Shown piece after piece: positions 12,101 to 23,659 of a stretch of DNA of 63,490 nucleotides (position 1 is the stretch's first letter; every line of letters begins with the position of its first letter). Source of the DNA: Helochares maculicollis. Taxonomy: Eukaryota > Arthropoda > Insecta > Coleoptera > Hydrophilidae. The stretch covers positions 1-63,490 of the forward strand of contig JAWQRO010000066.1 of the NCBI GenBank assembly GCA_033557835.1. Reading direction: 5' to 3'. A program made the position numbers and the translations under genes. Under the pieces are notes generated by a model that was not told where the DNA came from, ran no database searches, and was given only the letters and a program-made list of their open reading frames with translations.

Positions 12101-15100
12101 AAATTTCATTCCACGAATAAAACTTCCTCCTATGACGAGTGAGCCTAGAAGCACATTGGACGTTAAAGAAGATCCGACGCTGTTGCAAGAAGAAGAATGC
12201 ATCCATAACACATTCTTTGATTATGATGCTTACGATGCGCAAGTATTTCAATTACCTGCTGTTCATGATGCTAACAGCCACAAAAATGTAAAACACAAGA
12301 AAGGTGGGACACTCTCGAATCATGGACAGGTTAAAAGCAGGAAATTGTCAGATCCCGATTTGCTACAACAGCATCCTAGCGACTACAAGCAATTTTCCCA
12401 ACCAATTCCTATACCGCCTAGCCCATCCAGTCCAGTCCTATCTCCAACTGCAGAGGAGAAAACTTGGACAGCCGCTGGTGAGAAAGAGTTGTCCCCTCCA
12501 TTTCGGATGGTTGTGGGATCGGAAGGCTCACCACCTTTGGAATCTCGGGCTTTGATCAACCCCTTTGACCCCTCACATGTCACTATTAAACTGACGTCAA
12601 ATCGTAGGCGATGGACGCACATTTTCCCTAAAGGCCCAACGGGAGTACTTATACAACAACATCATTACCAAGCGACACCAAAGCAGCAGGATCGATTTTT
12701 GATTAATAAGGGTCCAGCAGAAATTAATTCGCAAAATAAAATGACTGAGCAGTCGATTGCAGCTTTACATGAATGTAAGTCACTTATTTATTCAATATGC
12801 TTATTTTCCATTTGATTATATTGTGTAAGTTTCAACATTTGGAGTATATAAGTAACAATTTTAAAAATGTGCACTTGTATGAGCTCATTATTACGCATAG
12901 TGAGACCTTAGTTAGACAATTATCCTATTTTACATTTTAAAATATTTAATTCTTTTTAAAAACTATAACAATTGTAGTTAACAGCCATCAGAAGAAACTA
13001 AATCTAAATGTTACACACATTAAAAAAACTAGAACTAATTATTTACTATCTATCGTAAATTTTAAAATTGCTGTAATAATGTATAGAGTCAACAATGGTG
13101 AATGTTTGAGAAATAGACATAAAATACGATATCAAAGGTGTTTCTATTGCGTTTGCTGTAGAATAAGTTTTTCCAGCTTTGCAAATTCAGATAATATTTA
13201 TTAGAAAAAGAAATGATTACATCTACATATTAAATAGTTTGTGGTTCAGCTATATTTTTGTGTACCAAAATACATAGGTAGAATTAAAATGCTCACAGTA
13301 AGAATAGAACAGTAATTTTCCATCAAACTCACTTATTTCTTTTTACAATTGCTGGATTCGTAAGAAAGTGTATTGCCTCCCCGTTTCATAAAAGTAATGA
13401 TTACAAGCTTATAATTACATATTTATCTGATTAATATAAGTCAAGAAACTTATTTATTATTGGTATTTAATCTCTAGATTGTAAGAAAAGGCCTAGTGTT
13501 CACATGACTAACTCTCCAAACATTCCAACACCTGTTAAACCACCTAAAACTTCAACTTTATTGTGGGGGGCTACAGGAGAACAAGAATGGACCCCAGCTT
13601 TAACTACTGGTAATATTTTGTCACTTTGGATGATTTTTGGAAGGATTTGGTTTGGTGCTTCTCTACTTACTATAATGGAAAATTAATTGCAAATTTTTCT
13701 ATTCATAATAAATCTAGACATTTTGAAATTCATAACGGGATTTTTGAATAACATAATTATTTTGAAAGTAATAGCAATATTTTAAAAACAGCAGCATCAT
13801 TATAAAATTATATTTTTTCAAGTAATGCTTTTTTATATAATTTTTTAAAAATCAGAAATTATGATCCCTGACAAGTAAAAATGATTAACCGATTGGTATG
13901 TTTAAATTAACAAATATCTTAATATATGTTCTGAACTTACTTGAAATTATTTATGATTAACATTAGTTTATACCTAGTTGTGTCAAAAATTCTTTGCAAT
14001 GAAATCTGCCATTTCAACTCCAAGATTTCCCGAAAAATTAAATTTTTGGCACTACCGGGTAACATGTGTGCAGTTAATAATTTTTCTAACAGAAAAGATT
14101 CATGACTGGAAAATTTCTCCTTCAGTTATAAAAAGTAATATCGCATATTTAAATATAAATAAATGATCAAGTAAATATGTCATAAAATTTCATTGCATAT
14201 CACCAATAAAAATCAAACATTTTAAGCATACATCTTCAATCATATTTCTATGTTCTGTTCCATGTCATGTGCCTTGGATGGAAACTTTACCCGCTTCGTT
14301 TCAAAAAATGAAGTTAACGAAGTCCTCATAGGTTTGATTTTAATTTTTTTTAAGTAGATTTGTACACAGTAGTTAATCTAGCAGTTTTTAACACTATGTA
14401 ACTCCTTCTCTTTACACTAAATACACTTTCCCCAGCCCTAATTGGGAAAGGCTTCAGCTTAATAATTCCAAAATTTAGAAACTATGTGCAGAAATTACAT
14501 TTTTTTCACGCTACCATGGCGGCACTAATTCTTGAACATTATGCAAAAAAGTTATAGCACATCTAAATGAACGACAACAGTTAACAAATATATGAAAATA
14601 ATTATCAGATTAATTAATCAACATCAAAATTGTTCTAGTTCAAAATTCTTTGCCACTAATTTTGGAACTATTACGAACTACTTAACCAGCACTATAAAAG
14701 TAGACTGCTTCTTCCTCTTAAAGATTTCAAATCCTAAGTGAACAGCAAAGCGTTCTCGACCAGCCAAGATGAAAACAATATTCTTTTTGCATGTAAAGAA
14801 TATCTCAGAAAAGCGGGTAAAGCGCTTTAGTTTTGGTTTTCAAAAAGCAAAATAATGTTGGTTATCATTTTCATACATTCGCAGCTTTCGTATTACGCTG
14901 TTTTTTTTAATTTGAAATATCTGTCCTGAGATATACTTTTGCATGGTTTGTAAATATTCAACTTATCAATATTATCATTTATGCAGTTTTCATTTGTATG
15001 ACTGTAACTTATGTAGTTTTACATATTTTATTAACATGCTTTACCAGACTATATTGGTTTGTGGAGGTTTTTGTTTGCATGTTTATTTTTGTTTCCGTGT

Positions 15101-18100
15101 ATTACTTGAGCTTATTACATACTTCCTTGATCGTCTTTATAAGTAACCAGCTGTTACTAATTAATTTTCTTGGTGTTTCGGTAGGAGTTGATTGGAAGTC
15201 ACTGACAATCCCGGCTTGTCTTCCGATAACCACAGATTATTTTCCGGAGCAAAAGGCGTTGCAAACTGATTACGTCGTTTCTTTGTACAATTTATTGCCA
15301 GATGACGTGAATAATGACTATGCCCAAAAAAGGGCTATCTACAGGGATCCTTTAACTACCGTTCATGTCTTTAAAGAGTTAATTTCACAGAGGCTATCCC
15401 AAGGTTTTCAATTGATTATTTTGCCCAGTAAGCAGAAAGATAGCGCCAATGGATGTTTACTGAGGACCAGCACTAAGCTTTCTGGGAACGAACCATCGGA
15501 AACTTACCTACTTTCAATCGGTAGGCTGTTTCACAAAATTTCACTGTCTGGAAATGCTATTACCGTTACAAGATACAGACCCAGGCAAGTTTTACATGGA
15601 TAAAGATTTCTTGAATCTAATATGTTTTATCCCTTGGTATAATGGTATTTGTTTGTGGATATTTTAGGCATCCTTACCCGGGCTTTAATTATCAGTATAG
15701 GTATCGTTTCCATGCTCCGCATCACGATACTTATGAAGAGTCCTATGCTTCATTCTCTACTGAAAAGTTGGAGCATTACGCATGGAATTACTTAGATCAT
15801 TATATCTGCACTCGAGGCGACACAGATTTCGAATTGGTCGATACTTTGAAATATTGGAGGTGAGTCATTTATTTTTTTGGATTTGATAAAGTTTATTTAT
15901 TGATATTTAGTTGAAAGCTATACAATTGCAATAATTATCAAATACCCATAAATTTAAATGAAGTGACTTAACCAAACTGTATTTGACAAATTTGGTAAGT
16001 ACTAATTTTTACTTACGAAGTAGTAAGCCCTCTGTTATGCTATTAATAATATAATAAGGATATATAAACCCATCGATAGACATTACTTAATAATGCGATA
16101 AACAAATTTAAGTCTTGAATATATTACATTGATGTATTTATATTCCAGACTGAGAATGTACCTTCTGCCGTTAAATAATGCAGCTACTAAACGAATAATT
16201 GATGGGGCAGAGCACTGTGATATTTACGAATTGCCTTCTAAGAGGGACCACCAAGTTATGATCGATGGATTTTTGAGATTTGTGGAGACCGTTGTAAATA
16301 AAATTAAGAGGCCGGGTGTCTCCAAGAAGCCCAGGGTTTGTTCTCTACAAATATAAAACCAATTTTACTAGCAGTTTTAAAGCCTGTGTTACATTCTGTT
16401 GATTTTCACTTTAGCTTATGTAGCCATTATATCTAATTTAGTCACTTTATATAACTTAGCCCCGTTACAATACTTTGTCACGTTACTTGACATAATTTCG
16501 TTATTTGCTTAGACGATTTGTTATTATATGTGAAGTTGATGACCAGGCACTTAATGTAAAAATCTTAATTCGCAGATAATATGTTAAATCACAGGTAATG
16601 CTATAAAATTGCTTTTGCCGAGCTAAGTTTCCGCTGAAAATATCAACGCTACTCTTCAGTTTTTGATGCTTTAAGCATATCTGACTTTAAACACATTTAG
16701 CTTAAAGCACCACGCACTATAAAATGAATCCAACTCAATTTAAAGCAGAGACATCTGCTTAAGTGCGAAGTTTCCGTAGTCACTGCTTTAGAATTCTAGA
16801 GTCGTGAATGAATTTGAACGATTTTTTAGTTTTAGCTATTATTAGATTCTTCTAGGCATTACTCTATAAACGTATTATACTGCAGACTATATTTTTGTTT
16901 TCCAAAATTTAATTTCTGTTTCGAGTAGATTAGATCTGAGTTTTTTATTTGTTATTTTTAGACATTTTCTTTTCGCTGCTTATTCCACTTTAAATTATTT
17001 CTATTGCCTTGTTTTATTACTGTTATTGTTTGCATTTTTTGTTTTACAATTTATTGTTTAAAATTTATATTTTTGTTTTCATTTTTTTTATGATTTTGTT
17101 TTATTAGTGCATGTGTGAGATCGTTGCATGATGTTTTAGATGTCTCTGAGTGTCATAACACAGAACCTCCTCCCTTTGGCTCAGCCCAGACGAAATAGCA
17201 TGAGCGCTGTAATGCAGGTACCTACTAATTTTATTCTTATTAACTGAAACTGAAAATGCTGCAATAGATTTCTTGGCATGGCGCCTAAATTGCACAAAAT
17301 GCTCTATATAGCCATTTTGCACTTATATTTGTATTCTTTTTTCTATTGTAGTATATGCAAGGACATTTTTTTGTATATTTTAAAAGAGCCAACGCTACTG
17401 TTCCATTTTATTTTTTTTATTCAACTATATCTTGATTATTTTTGTTACAGTGCAATTTTGTATGTTACATTTGTTAGCTAAAACATTTTAATTGTATTTT
17501 TAAAGATCTCAGTTGCAACAATTAAAATTTTTATCGTGTATATTTTACATACTTTTGTATATCTTTACAAGATACTACAGCTTCTTACGTTAATGAACAT
17601 AGAACTATCAAGATGGATTGAATTTGACAATTCTACTCAAAGCAAAAAATGCATCATTATTCAAAAGAGTGAACTATTAGAGAAATTCTGGTTGCTGCAA
17701 CTGTGACACTTCTGATTCTTTAATTAGGTCTTGAAACAGTGACGAAATTTTCCAGAATCCGATTGGAACTAATTCTCCATTCAGAGAAAGACTGGGAAGT
17801 AATAGACTGCCGGATAGACCACGCCCAAGGTTTGAGGATGACTTAAAAATAATACTAACACAGCTTAATTTTTACAGGCTTCAGCATGAACATAACTATT
17901 ACAAAGTTCCTGGTGTAGTGTCGTTTTTCGCCTTGTTTGCACTGTATACGTCAATTTTGTATATATTTATAAGTTGTTTGTTCCAAGAAATTTTCATTTT
18001 CTGATGGCTTCTTTTATTTTGAATCATATTTATAATAAAAATTGCCCAACAGTAATTGCGTTATATCAAACTTGCACTTTAAAAACTGTGCTGTTAAAAA

Positions 18101-21100
18101 ATTGCACGATACAAAAATTGCACCTTTTAAGTCTTCTATTTGATTGTCGTTTAATGCAATTGAATTGTGCATTTGAATCAACTTAATTTGTTACAGCTTT
18201 TGTATATTATATGCCGCTAGCATTCTTTTGTTTTCAGACTACCTCCACTCGCTCTATAGATCGTAGCTTTTCCATTAGGTTGGTAATTTTTGCTGCTATA
18301 CATATTTTGCTTTATTAGCTTAGCATGGTAGTGCACTTCACCAGTTTGCTTTGTAACATCTACATATCTACATAATTGACGAGTTTTAGGTCTGGATCTA
18401 AAGTCATGGAAAGGGGCCGCGTATCCCCAGCTGTGGAAACGCAGGGGAGTGACAGTTTGTCTCTTGATGGAAATGACGAAATGTAAGTTCAATTGATTTT
18501 GCTTGACATATTTGCTTTTAATTTGCTGTATGAGATTAAGTTTTGTAAACGTACTTGTATCTGCATTAGTGGTAATTATTCTTTTTTATAGGATTACTCA
18601 AACAGAACCAATTCTTAAAGCAACGGCATCTAACATAGAAATTTTGGAAGCCATGAGAAATCCATATACTGGAGTTTGTTTTCTGACTAGCCATCAAAGT
18701 TTTGCCAATCTTACTTTCGTTTCAGCAGACGCAGTAAACTGGTTGATAGAACATGTGGAAGGTGTCACAAATGTTGAAATGGCAGTTAAGGTAAACTTTT
18801 AATATCTTGTATATTTTTCATTATTGCATAATTATAATAAAAATATGTTACTGCAGTCAGCAATGCTTAAGGAATGTTTATTTTGTATTTTTAATCAATT
18901 CTGTTGAATCAAACTTACGCACAATTTTAATTGCATGTACTCAGATAATGAATAATATGAGACGAGAAGGACTAATTGGCCATGCATCTGGGGATTTCAC
19001 CAAAAACTTCATTTATGGGTTTTATCTCTACTGCATTATAAACGACAAAGGTAAGGTTGTTATGCCTAAGCTATTACTTTCATTTACTATTGGATGCCTT
19101 GTTATTTGGATTTATTTTTTACAAATTTGTTTAAAAATTGAATGTTAAGTAAACAAACATATGCTCCATTAGTCGGCTTTTGTGGTAATGCAACAAAAAC
19201 AGAAATTGAAAGTTTTAGATAAAATAATTTTCCTGAGAAACCATTAAAATTTTCACTTACAAAATAAGTAAGCGATGTATACATCAACATATTTCCTTAG
19301 CTTATCTTGAAATCTATTAAAAAAAAGTAGTCTAAAGGCTACGCAAATTAGATGGAGATTACAGAAAACGCTTTATTCTATAATGCTATCATTTTATATT
19401 ATGTAGGATCATTGTCATTACTTTTAATTAATAAGCAACTCTATTCTTTCTTCTATAGGGGCAGCTTTTTAGATCGTTATAGTTTTCCTATTTTCTCTTA
19501 TTCCCACCGTGTGACCCAACCACATTAGTGGTTCTCTATGGGTGACAGCACTGGGTTTGTCTGACACCCAGCAAAAAAAATCCTTATCTTGTCTCTTTCA
19601 GTACACTCTTTATTCATATCATCCAAAAGTACCATAAATCTATGACACTATTGAAGTACATTGCACATTTTTAAAACTTTGTAGTTCATTGTTTGCGCCT
19701 CTATTTTGCAAAATAAGTATTATATTTCCTAGCTACAGCTTTGAAGAAATATAATTTGACTCTTGTTGGCCAGCATTTTCTCTAACAAATATATTATCCA
19801 CTATATCCCTTTAATTCTTGGAATTCTATATTTTCTCAGTATTTTGTTTAGTAGAAGTTTGTGTTTTTAAAATTTGCTCTCTTTCTCTGTTTAACTTCTC
19901 CAACCTTTACTTTTCTGCTTTGTGCCTTATGCAATTAGTATCTATATTTCGTCTTGTTCTCTAGGTAGGCATAGTAATGTTGAAATCAAATGCATTCAAT
20001 ATACAAACACTAGGTTCACTATTGACTGCATTGTCAACATAATTTTATAAGAAAAATAGTACTATAATCTCTTCAGCCCAAAATTCACATCAAATAGGAG
20101 CTTGTTTGGGTGTTTTATGAAATCAAAATAAAACTCCGTTGCTTCAATGCGACAATTTATCCAAGACCTCAACTTGGCAATATAACTCACTACTTCAAAA
20201 AAATTTTTTGTTACCTTACTTTTTGTTTTATAATGAACCGATTCATGAACTCTGTTGTACAGATTTAAGTCAATGAGTCAATCCCTTTGAATTTATCAAT
20301 TGCATTTGAAACATTTTTGAAGTAATACTTAAAATTTCGAATATTTTTTCTGTGGAATAGTTATCTATTTTATTTTAATAATGTTGGACTACCTACCATC
20401 AAAGTATCCTAATGGTTTGACTCCAAGGATAACAGCCAAAAGTTGTTTGAATTTAAAATGTTCTGCTTTTTTGGGGACATGTAAAATATGTGTAGATGAT
20501 AATAATCACCTTCATTTTAATATACATTGAAAATATTACAGAAGACAAAGAGGAGAGCACACAAAAATGCGACGTGCAGAGCTTCGAAAACGAGTGGCTC
20601 GAGGTCGAGATTAAAAAACCACTGGAATGGGGTCGAATCTCCCAAAATTCTGCTTTGCAAATGCCTAACATTTCAGCCAATGATAAAGAATGCGCTGTAC
20701 CTCATTTCTTGCGTGATAATATAGATGCTGCTTATTTCGAAGATAACATAGATGAAGACAGTAAGTAAACCATGCACTTTTCGGGAACCAATAGACGTGG
20801 TTTTAAATGGTTTTTGACATAATTTCATTTCAGCACCGCTCTACAAAAGAATTCATTTGGAAGTGGACATCAACAGCAAAAGTGACCGAGTAGAGTGGGG
20901 ACATGCAAGATACCAACGCATCTTCAGACCAGATCAAGCATATGAATTGGTAGTAGAATGGTTGACGGCCTCTGGGTCAATCGCTGCGGAATTGCTATTC
21001 GGTTGGTACCGAAAAGCCCAGACATGCCAGCTACAATTGGTTCCTATACCTCATGACCCTTTGGCTTTACCATATTCGAACAAATCCGATCCATTAAGAG

Positions 21101-22075
21101 GCCCAATTTTCATACCACTTAACATTGAGTGTCTGACACCACCTCATGGGCGGATATTTAAAAGCTTTCCCGAAGACGCCGACACAGATAGGCTCTTTTT
21201 ATTTCAGGAAGCTATAATTTCTAGGTTTGGGTTTATCCAGTGCTTAGTTGAGCCAAGCAATGCTGGGACTACATCTCAAGAGTTCCAGTATGTCCATTGT
21301 ACTGGAACTATTTTCATTTTGGTTTCTTGCCCGACTCCTAGACCTAGGGCCAGATTGGCCTCCTTTAACCAGAAAAAATTAGCAGGGCGATATAATGACC
21401 ATACAGATATTGTGTCCAGCCCTCATGAGGCTTATATTACTCGACATGTTAGTGGAAAAAATAAAGATGATTATGATAACACTAGAAAGGTATTTATATA
21501 ATGTTCAACTATTTTTTGTGGTAATTTCAACTTTTAAATTGAATTGAATCAACAAAAATTGTATAAAAAATCTTGCAATCTTTTGGTAGGGTCAGATATG
21601 TCAGGTTTTCTTAGCAAATTTTATATATTTAGATGTGTCAAAACTTTAAATATAAATGTCAAAAAAATTGGATATAAATGTCAAAAAAATAGATATAAAT
21701 GTCAAAAAATTAGATATAAATGTCAAAAAATTAGATATAAATGTCAAAAATAATTACATATAAATGTCAGATACATTATATATAAATGCCAAATTAAGGA
21801 GATGTGACTAATAAATTAATATTAGTATGAGAGTTACTTAAAATAAATTGACATTTTAGATGGGTTTTCTTTGGTCGTGGAATCACATGGTTAGTAAACG
21901 ATGGAGAACTAACCAAGCAGTTGATAACAATTTCCAAACAAAACTGCTGAAGGACTTTCGGGAATTCTGTGCAAACTCGAATAACCGGCTGAAGAGGTTT
22001 TGGGAAAAAAGTTGGGAAGTCAAAGAAAGCGCATCAATAATAAATGAAGTGATTCATATTGATAACAACAATTAA
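9103..22075 (+). CDS. Iml1: Iml1/DEPDC5, catalytic-side subunit of the GATOR1 complex
   Basis: Eighteen exons: 9103-9151, 9276-9416, 10888-11057, 11205-12774, 13478-13609, 15185-15584, 15668-15859, 16149-16335, 17140-17217, 17756-17829, 17878-17914, 18238-18278, 18390-18482, 18592-18790, 18945-19050, 20542-20760, 20834-21489, 21860-22075. They sum to 4560 nt, 1519 residues, and phase agrees at every junction. Recognisable blocks: GDIVEIYHPNEDENP, VELTFKDQY-like ELTFKDQYMGR, SSEMWDFDTYGDLYFEKAV, GVGVFEVDRELT, CVGEQPLHAVPL, LTSNRRRW (about 580), GVDWKSLTIPACLPITTDYF, WNYLDHYIC, a DEP domain at about 1058-1150, and the C-terminal domain with LLKDFREFC. GATOR1 (Iml1, Nprl2, Nprl3) is the GTPase-activating complex for RagA that turns off TORC1 when amino acids are low, at the lysosome. 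Exons 9-13 encode a variable linker and are the least certain part. Confidence 0.95.
9417..10887 (+). other. Iml1 intron 2
   Basis: AT-rich 1.5-kb intron with canonical ends (gtaatg, tttcag). I see no nested gene, repeat or mobile element. Confidence 0.8.
12775..15184 (+). other. Iml1 introns 4 and 5 flanking exon 5
   Basis: Intron 4 (12775-13477) and intron 5 (13610-15184) surround the 132-nt exon 5. Open frames at 13978-14166 and 14943-15146 are chance; the one at 14998-15603 is exon 6 read through its acceptor. No nested gene or transposon recognised. Confidence 0.75.
15585..15667 (+). other. GC-AG intron in Iml1
   Basis: The 83-bp intron 6 starts with GC, not GT: exon CCCAG followed by gcaagt, which is the strong consensus of the rare GC-AG class. 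It ends attttag. Splicing here keeps the frame (R-H-P-Y-P across the junction) and restores the family sequence. No GT donor nearby preserves both frame and conservation. Confidence 0.8.
16336..17139 (+). other. Iml1 intron 8
   Basis: T-rich 804-bp intron with donor gtttgt and acceptor atgttttag. The following exon (17140-17217) is phase 0 on both sides, so it could be skipped without changing frame. Nothing else seen. Confidence 0.6.
19051..20541 (+). other. Iml1 intron 15
   Basis: A 1.5-kb intron between the DEP domain exons and the CTD exons, with donor gtaagg and acceptor attacag. A small hairpin-prone sequence lies near 19550-19575 (ctgggt ... acccag). No nested gene recognised. Confidence 0.7.
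21651..21790 (+). repeat. AT-rich minisatellite in Iml1 intron 17
   Basis: Seven tandem copies of tataaatgtc, each followed by an A-rich spacer, with a unit of about 20-22 bases, starting at 21651. The last copies are diverged (spacers change and the final one reads tataaatgcc). One frame reads as repeated KCQK; this is not coding. Confidence 0.9.
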
Positions 22076-22218
22076 TTTAATACAATTATAGGTACGTTAA
22101 TCACAATAATTTAACCATAACTAATTTGGTACAAATGTTATAATTAATTTTTGGAACTCAAATTACATTTTTTAGTAATTTTGATATAAATTGATGATGT
22201 AAAGTTACATTATTTTCA

Positions 22219-22410
22219 ATGGTAAGCAAGTTGTACAAAACTTTAATGGCTACGATGGGCCAAATAAAAGGTAATCCATTTGTAAACTATTTAACACTAA
22301 CAAATGTTTATACTGATCGAATAAAGACTGTTGGCTTGACCGAAGACAATTTTTGTGTTTTACAACAGTTGCATGATCCTAGGAAGTCTAAACTTCCCAA
22401 ATGTCTCTAG
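22219..22410 (+). CDS. Small open reading frame of unknown status
   Basis: An ATG-to-stop frame of 63 codons lies just after Iml1. The predicted peptide is polar and balanced, ending in LQQLHDPRKSKLPKCL, and looks more protein-like than the usual chance frames in this AT-rich DNA. I recognise no family. The stop codon is followed within a few bases by AATAAA. It could be a chance frame in the Iml1 3' UTR, a remnant, or a small gene. Treat as hypothetical. Confidence 0.15.
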   Translation: MVSKLYKTLMATMGQIKGNPFVNYLTLTNVYTDRIKTVGLTEDNFCVLQQLHDPRKSKLPKCL

Positions 22411-22412
22411 AT

Positions 22413-22418
22413 AATAAA
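22413..22418 (+). other. Poly(A) signal AATAAA, probable Iml1 end
   Basis: First canonical hexamer downstream of the Iml1 stop codon (about 340 bases on). Use is inferred. Confidence 0.35.
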
Positions 22419-23236
22419 GTAGCAAAATAATGTATTTTTAAATCGATTAAAATTAATATATTACATTCAATTAAAACAATTGGCATAATTCTTTGAGAAT
22501 TTAATTGCCAAGAGGTCTTTTAAAAACTAGATGTTGCTTTTAATTTTGGTCCATTATATCTAAGCCGGAAGTGGCATGAAATTTTGCCAGGTGATATTTG
22601 ACTTGCAAAAGGTGCTGAAAAAGTATTTTACATTGATTTTAATAAATCAAGGTTTGCATCTGATGATATGCACAGAAGTGCAGACATTTTACAATCGTAT
22701 GTGAAAAAAATTACAATATTTCGGTTCGAATATTAAATTAAGAAACAATATATGCGGTAAACAATTTGGAATAAAAATTGTATACGTGAAAATAATTAGA
22801 TAAATATTTATTTAGCATAGTTCTCAAGGTTTTCCAGCCTACTTTGGAAGTCTGTGTAGCTATTCTGGTACGTGAATGTAAAATTCGCTAATATTTTTCT
22901 TCCGTTTTTTTTTATTGATGCACTCTACAACTTCCCCTCTGCCCACAAACGAGTGTGTATTGCGCATCAATATTATTCACAGATATGCCAGTAGCTGACT
23001 CGCTTCGCTGGCCTTCAAATCTGCATGGAAACAAAACACGATCGATACAACGCATCTCTGATGCCGGCCCGCTCTGCTATACCAATCGGTACATTCCTTT
23101 TATAAATTTGCCCGCTGTGTAGGTCATTCGAGTAAAGCAGTGGTGCCATCGCGATACCGAGATACATGAACTAAACTCCCCTAGATCCGCGGATCATAAC
23201 CTTATTTCTTAATTTAATTACGTAAATAGAGTGAAT

Positions 23237-23593
23237 ATGGCGGGTGCTCTTAAGAAAACAACTGGGTTAACGGGGCTCGCAGTGGCCGTGGAACCCCATC
23301 ATACTCTCGCCACTTTGTACAGCAAAATCTTGAGGACTTTGCAAAAGATGCCCGAGAGCGCTGCTTATAGGAAACACACGGAAGACGTGATCAATCAGAG
23401 AGCAGCGGTAATCAAGTCCTCTCAGAACGTCGAAACAATTGAAAAACAAATAGGCTGTGGACAGATCGAAGAAGTTATAGTTCAAGCTGAGAATGAACTT
23501 GTATTGGCCAGGAAGATGTTAACTTGGAAGCCATGGGAACCTCTGATTAGGGAGCCTCCTGCGACCCAATGGGCATGGCCACCTACGAAGTAA
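23237..23593 (+). CDS. NDUFA5: NADH dehydrogenase 1 alpha subcomplex subunit 5 (complex I B13 subunit)
   Basis: A single-exon gene of 118 residues, near the usual 115-116. Family signatures run in order: KKTTGLTGLAVAVEPHHTL near the start, LYSKILRTLQKMPESAAYRK, the middle EDVINQR segment, and the C-terminal KMLTWKPWEPLIREPPATQW block followed by a Pro-rich tail. NDUFA5 is an accessory subunit in the peripheral (matrix) arm of mitochondrial complex I and has no cleaved presequence in most animals, which fits. The ATG at 23237 (MAGALKK) is chosen over a GTG two codons upstream. An AATAAA at 23654-23659 gives a 3' UTR of under 100 bases. Intact and very compact; no intron seen, unlike most neighbours. 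Confidence 0.97.
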   Translation: MAGALKKTTGLTGLAVAVEPHHTLATLYSKILRTLQKMPESAAYRKHTEDVINQRAAVIKSSQNVETIEKQIGCGQIEEVIVQAENELVLARKMLTWKPWEPLIREPPATQWAWPPTK

Positions 23594-23653
23594 ATTAGCA
23601 ATAATGTACATAATTAGTTTTAGACAGGTTATATGATGTATATCGATTGGTCA

Positions 23654-23659
23654 AATAAA
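23654..23659 (+). other. Poly(A) signal AATAAA, NDUFA5
   Basis: Canonical hexamer 61 bases after the NDUFA5 stop, with T/G-rich sequence downstream. Confidence 0.55.

Larger units (their letters stand above)
22076..23236. other. Iml1 3' UTR, intergenic DNA and NDUFA5 promoter
   Basis: A plus-strand AATAAA at 22413-22418 is the best Iml1 poly(A) signal. A 63-codon open frame (22219-22410) precedes it and is listed separately. Bases 22900-23236, richer in GC than the surroundings, should contain the NDUFA5 promoter and short 5' UTR. Confidence 0.45.

Noticed and set aside
22540..22740. Faint transposon-like peptide (FDLQKVL) after Iml1
   Set aside because: Only a few residues match a vague memory of transposon proteins, the frame soon breaks, and no ends were found.
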